Positions 10,397 to 11,507 of a DNA stretch of 11,507 bases are shown piece after piece (positions within the stretch are counted from its first letter, which is position 1; each line of letters begins with the position of its first letter). The DNA lies in assembly GCA_001970855.1 (NCBI GenBank), contig LSSN01000447.1:1-11507 (forward strand), written 5' to 3'. Position numbers and translations under genes: made by a program. Source of the DNA: Smittium culicis. Its lineage: Eukaryota > Kickxellomycota > Harpellomycetes > Harpellales > Legeriomycetaceae. A model generated the notes under the pieces. The model did not search any database. It was not told the origin of the DNA and was given only the letters and a program-made list of their open reading frames with translations.

Positions 10397-11507
10397 ATGA
10401 AAAAAAATATAAAGAAAATCGTTATTTTAAACAACTTTCCTGAAAATAATACAATTAATTCTAATACCTCCAGAATTTCAAAAGTAACCATAACATCCTC
10501 AATCAATACTAATAAATTACATAAATCATTTCCACCTATTTAACTTATAAAACACTTGTTTGCGAGTATCTATACCTTTAAAAATATCTTTATTTTCACT
10601 TCCTTGCTTTTCCACAATTAAAACGTTTAACTAATACCTTTATCAATAATCCTAATCTACCACAATTAGACTAAAAGTTCGTATTCCTCCCTCCCAAAAC
10701 CTCTTCGAAACTTAAACCCCACAAGAAAATCTCTGCGTTCAAGCAATTCAAATATTTCGAAACAGTCTACTGCTGAAAAACACTTCAAAACCTCTATATT
10801 AAACTCGATTGCTAAAAATGTCTCTAAAAATAACTCTACTACTGCCAAAAATTTAAGGCCTTCTTACAAAATTCCTACCCCTAAACTCAATCACTTTTCA
10901 AAAAAATCAAACTCCCTATCTGAATCTTTATTCGATAACGACTCTGACTTCGCTCTAAAAAAATCTCTCTCTTATAATCCCCCCTCTGTTTCTAAAAACC
11001 CCAACTCTATATTCGACTCTGACTCTTCTGATTCTAGTAAGACATATCCCCAATTCTCTACCCATCCTTTCCATTCACCTTATCGTACCTCCATTTCTTA
11101 ATACAAATAACTACAACCTATATCTATACGAATTTATTATAGCACTTTCTTTAAAAATAAAGCCGCAGTCTACAAAGTCAAAAAAACCACTGAAATTCAA
11201 ACGAAGAAACCGCGAATTTGCTAAAAAAATACTAGCTATCGAATCTCCATCAATACTAAACAGCTCCTCTGACTCAAACGATGAAACCAATTACAACTTA
11301 AACTTAGAGCCTGGTGAACTCGTTTTAGCACTAAAGAACACCTATTATTACCCTGCAATGATCATATCTTTCGTCATTAATTCATCCTACAAACTAAAAT
11401 TCTACGATGGTTCTTATGCTGTATGCCCTAGATCTGATTTTTATACCCTCTACGAACCCGGTTTTATCTCATGCAAGGTAAATACACCCCCCCCCCCCCC
11501 CCCCCCC
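10397..11507 (+). CDS. Tudor-like domain protein, 5' part (3' truncated by window); candidate 53BP1/Crb2/Rad9-type chromatin reader
   Basis: The proposed exons are 10397-10483, 10670-11036 and 11143-11477, all phase-compatible, giving 263 residues; a GTAAAT donor at 11478 opens a further intron running off the end. Exons 2 and 3 are well supported; the first exon and ATG are less sure. Residues 30-150 are Ser/Asn/Lys-rich and probably disordered, with an acidic DSDSSDSS run before intron 2. A basic KKPLKFKRRNR segment (about 165-175) looks like a nuclear signal. Residues about 207-258 resemble a Tudor fold: ELVLALKNTYYYPA, then YKLKFYDGS, then a ...DFYTLYEPGF end, like the human 53BP1 pattern YFYSGKI...YKLLFDDG...DI. 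That family binds methylated histone at DNA breaks, but the diagnostic BRCT repeats would lie outside the window, so other Tudor or PWWP proteins remain possible. Confidence 0.55.
10484..10669 (+). other. Tudor-gene intron 1 (186 nt), proposed
   Basis: The donor GTAACC follows AAA at 10483; the acceptor CAATTAG ends at 10669. CTAAT branch candidates lie at 10631-10635 and 10652-10656. Phase 0 on both sides. The acceptor is convincing because the exon 2 frame has an in-frame stop exactly there; the donor choice is less certain. Confidence 0.5.
11037..11142 (+). other. Tudor-gene intron 2 (106 nt)
   Basis: The donor is TCTA|GTAAGA and the acceptor TTATTATAG. The split codon A+CA gives Thr152 and joins the acidic Ser-rich tract to LSLKIKP. 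The frames on the two sides differ and both are open, so splicing is required. The interior has only two G. Confidence 0.85.
11487..11507. repeat. 21-C homopolymer at the right edge of the window
   Basis: An uninterrupted C run begins nine bases after the last donor site and reaches the final base. Ending exactly in a homopolymer suggests the contig stops here because assembly failed, so the true run length is unknown. Confidence 0.9.

Overview
The window is AT-rich, intron-containing eukaryotic DNA, almost certainly fungal. It carries five protein genes or gene parts, each with a family match readable from the translation: the 3' end of a maleylacetoacetate isomerase gene (+), a complete triosephosphate isomerase gene (-, one intron), a complete compact HP1/Swi6-type heterochromatin protein gene (+, three introns), a complete Ded1-type DEAD-box helicase gene (-, one intron hiding a 15-codon first exon) and the 5' part of a gene with a Tudor-like domain (+, two introns visible, running off the right end). 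The best evidence for fungi is the Ded1 protein (yeast-like N-terminal LSx[10 protein letters not shown] block, N/G/R-rich arm and C-terminal SSW). An HP1 gene and a homogentisate-pathway enzyme argue against a typical budding yeast. Introns of 67-147 nt (one of 328) with CTAAT-type branch sites and GTAAG-type donors fit an early-diverging or Taphrinomycotina-like ascomycete or another AT-rich fungus; the lineage cannot be fixed from this window.

Layout: 1-204 isomerase end; 205-434 short convergent spacer; 435-1257 TPI (-); 1258-1440 TPI leader/promoter; 1441-3060 non-coding spacer holding a 30-bp tandem repeat and a 188-bp TTAA-flanked piggyBac-like MITE; 3061-3679 very G-poor HP1 leader; 3680-4712 HP1 (+); 4713-5367 convergent 3' spacer full of A/T homopolymers; 5368-7786 DED1 (-); 7787-7960 DED1 leader; about 7961-10190 long non-coding spacer; 10196-10396 pyrimidine-rich leader; 10397 to the end, Tudor-domain gene. 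The genes form two convergent pairs and are functionally unrelated (tyrosine catabolism, glycolysis, heterochromatin, translation initiation, probable chromatin/DNA-damage reader). I see no operon-like, defence or biosynthetic cluster.

The most unusual signal is compositional. In all four genes whose 5' side is visible, the leader and introns are strongly depleted of G on the sense strand (one 117-nt HP1 intron has no G outside its splice sites), while long spacers show no such skew. This marks transcript orientation and helped place the DED1 first exon and the start of the last gene. The second notable object is the candidate piggyBac MITE upstream of HP1.
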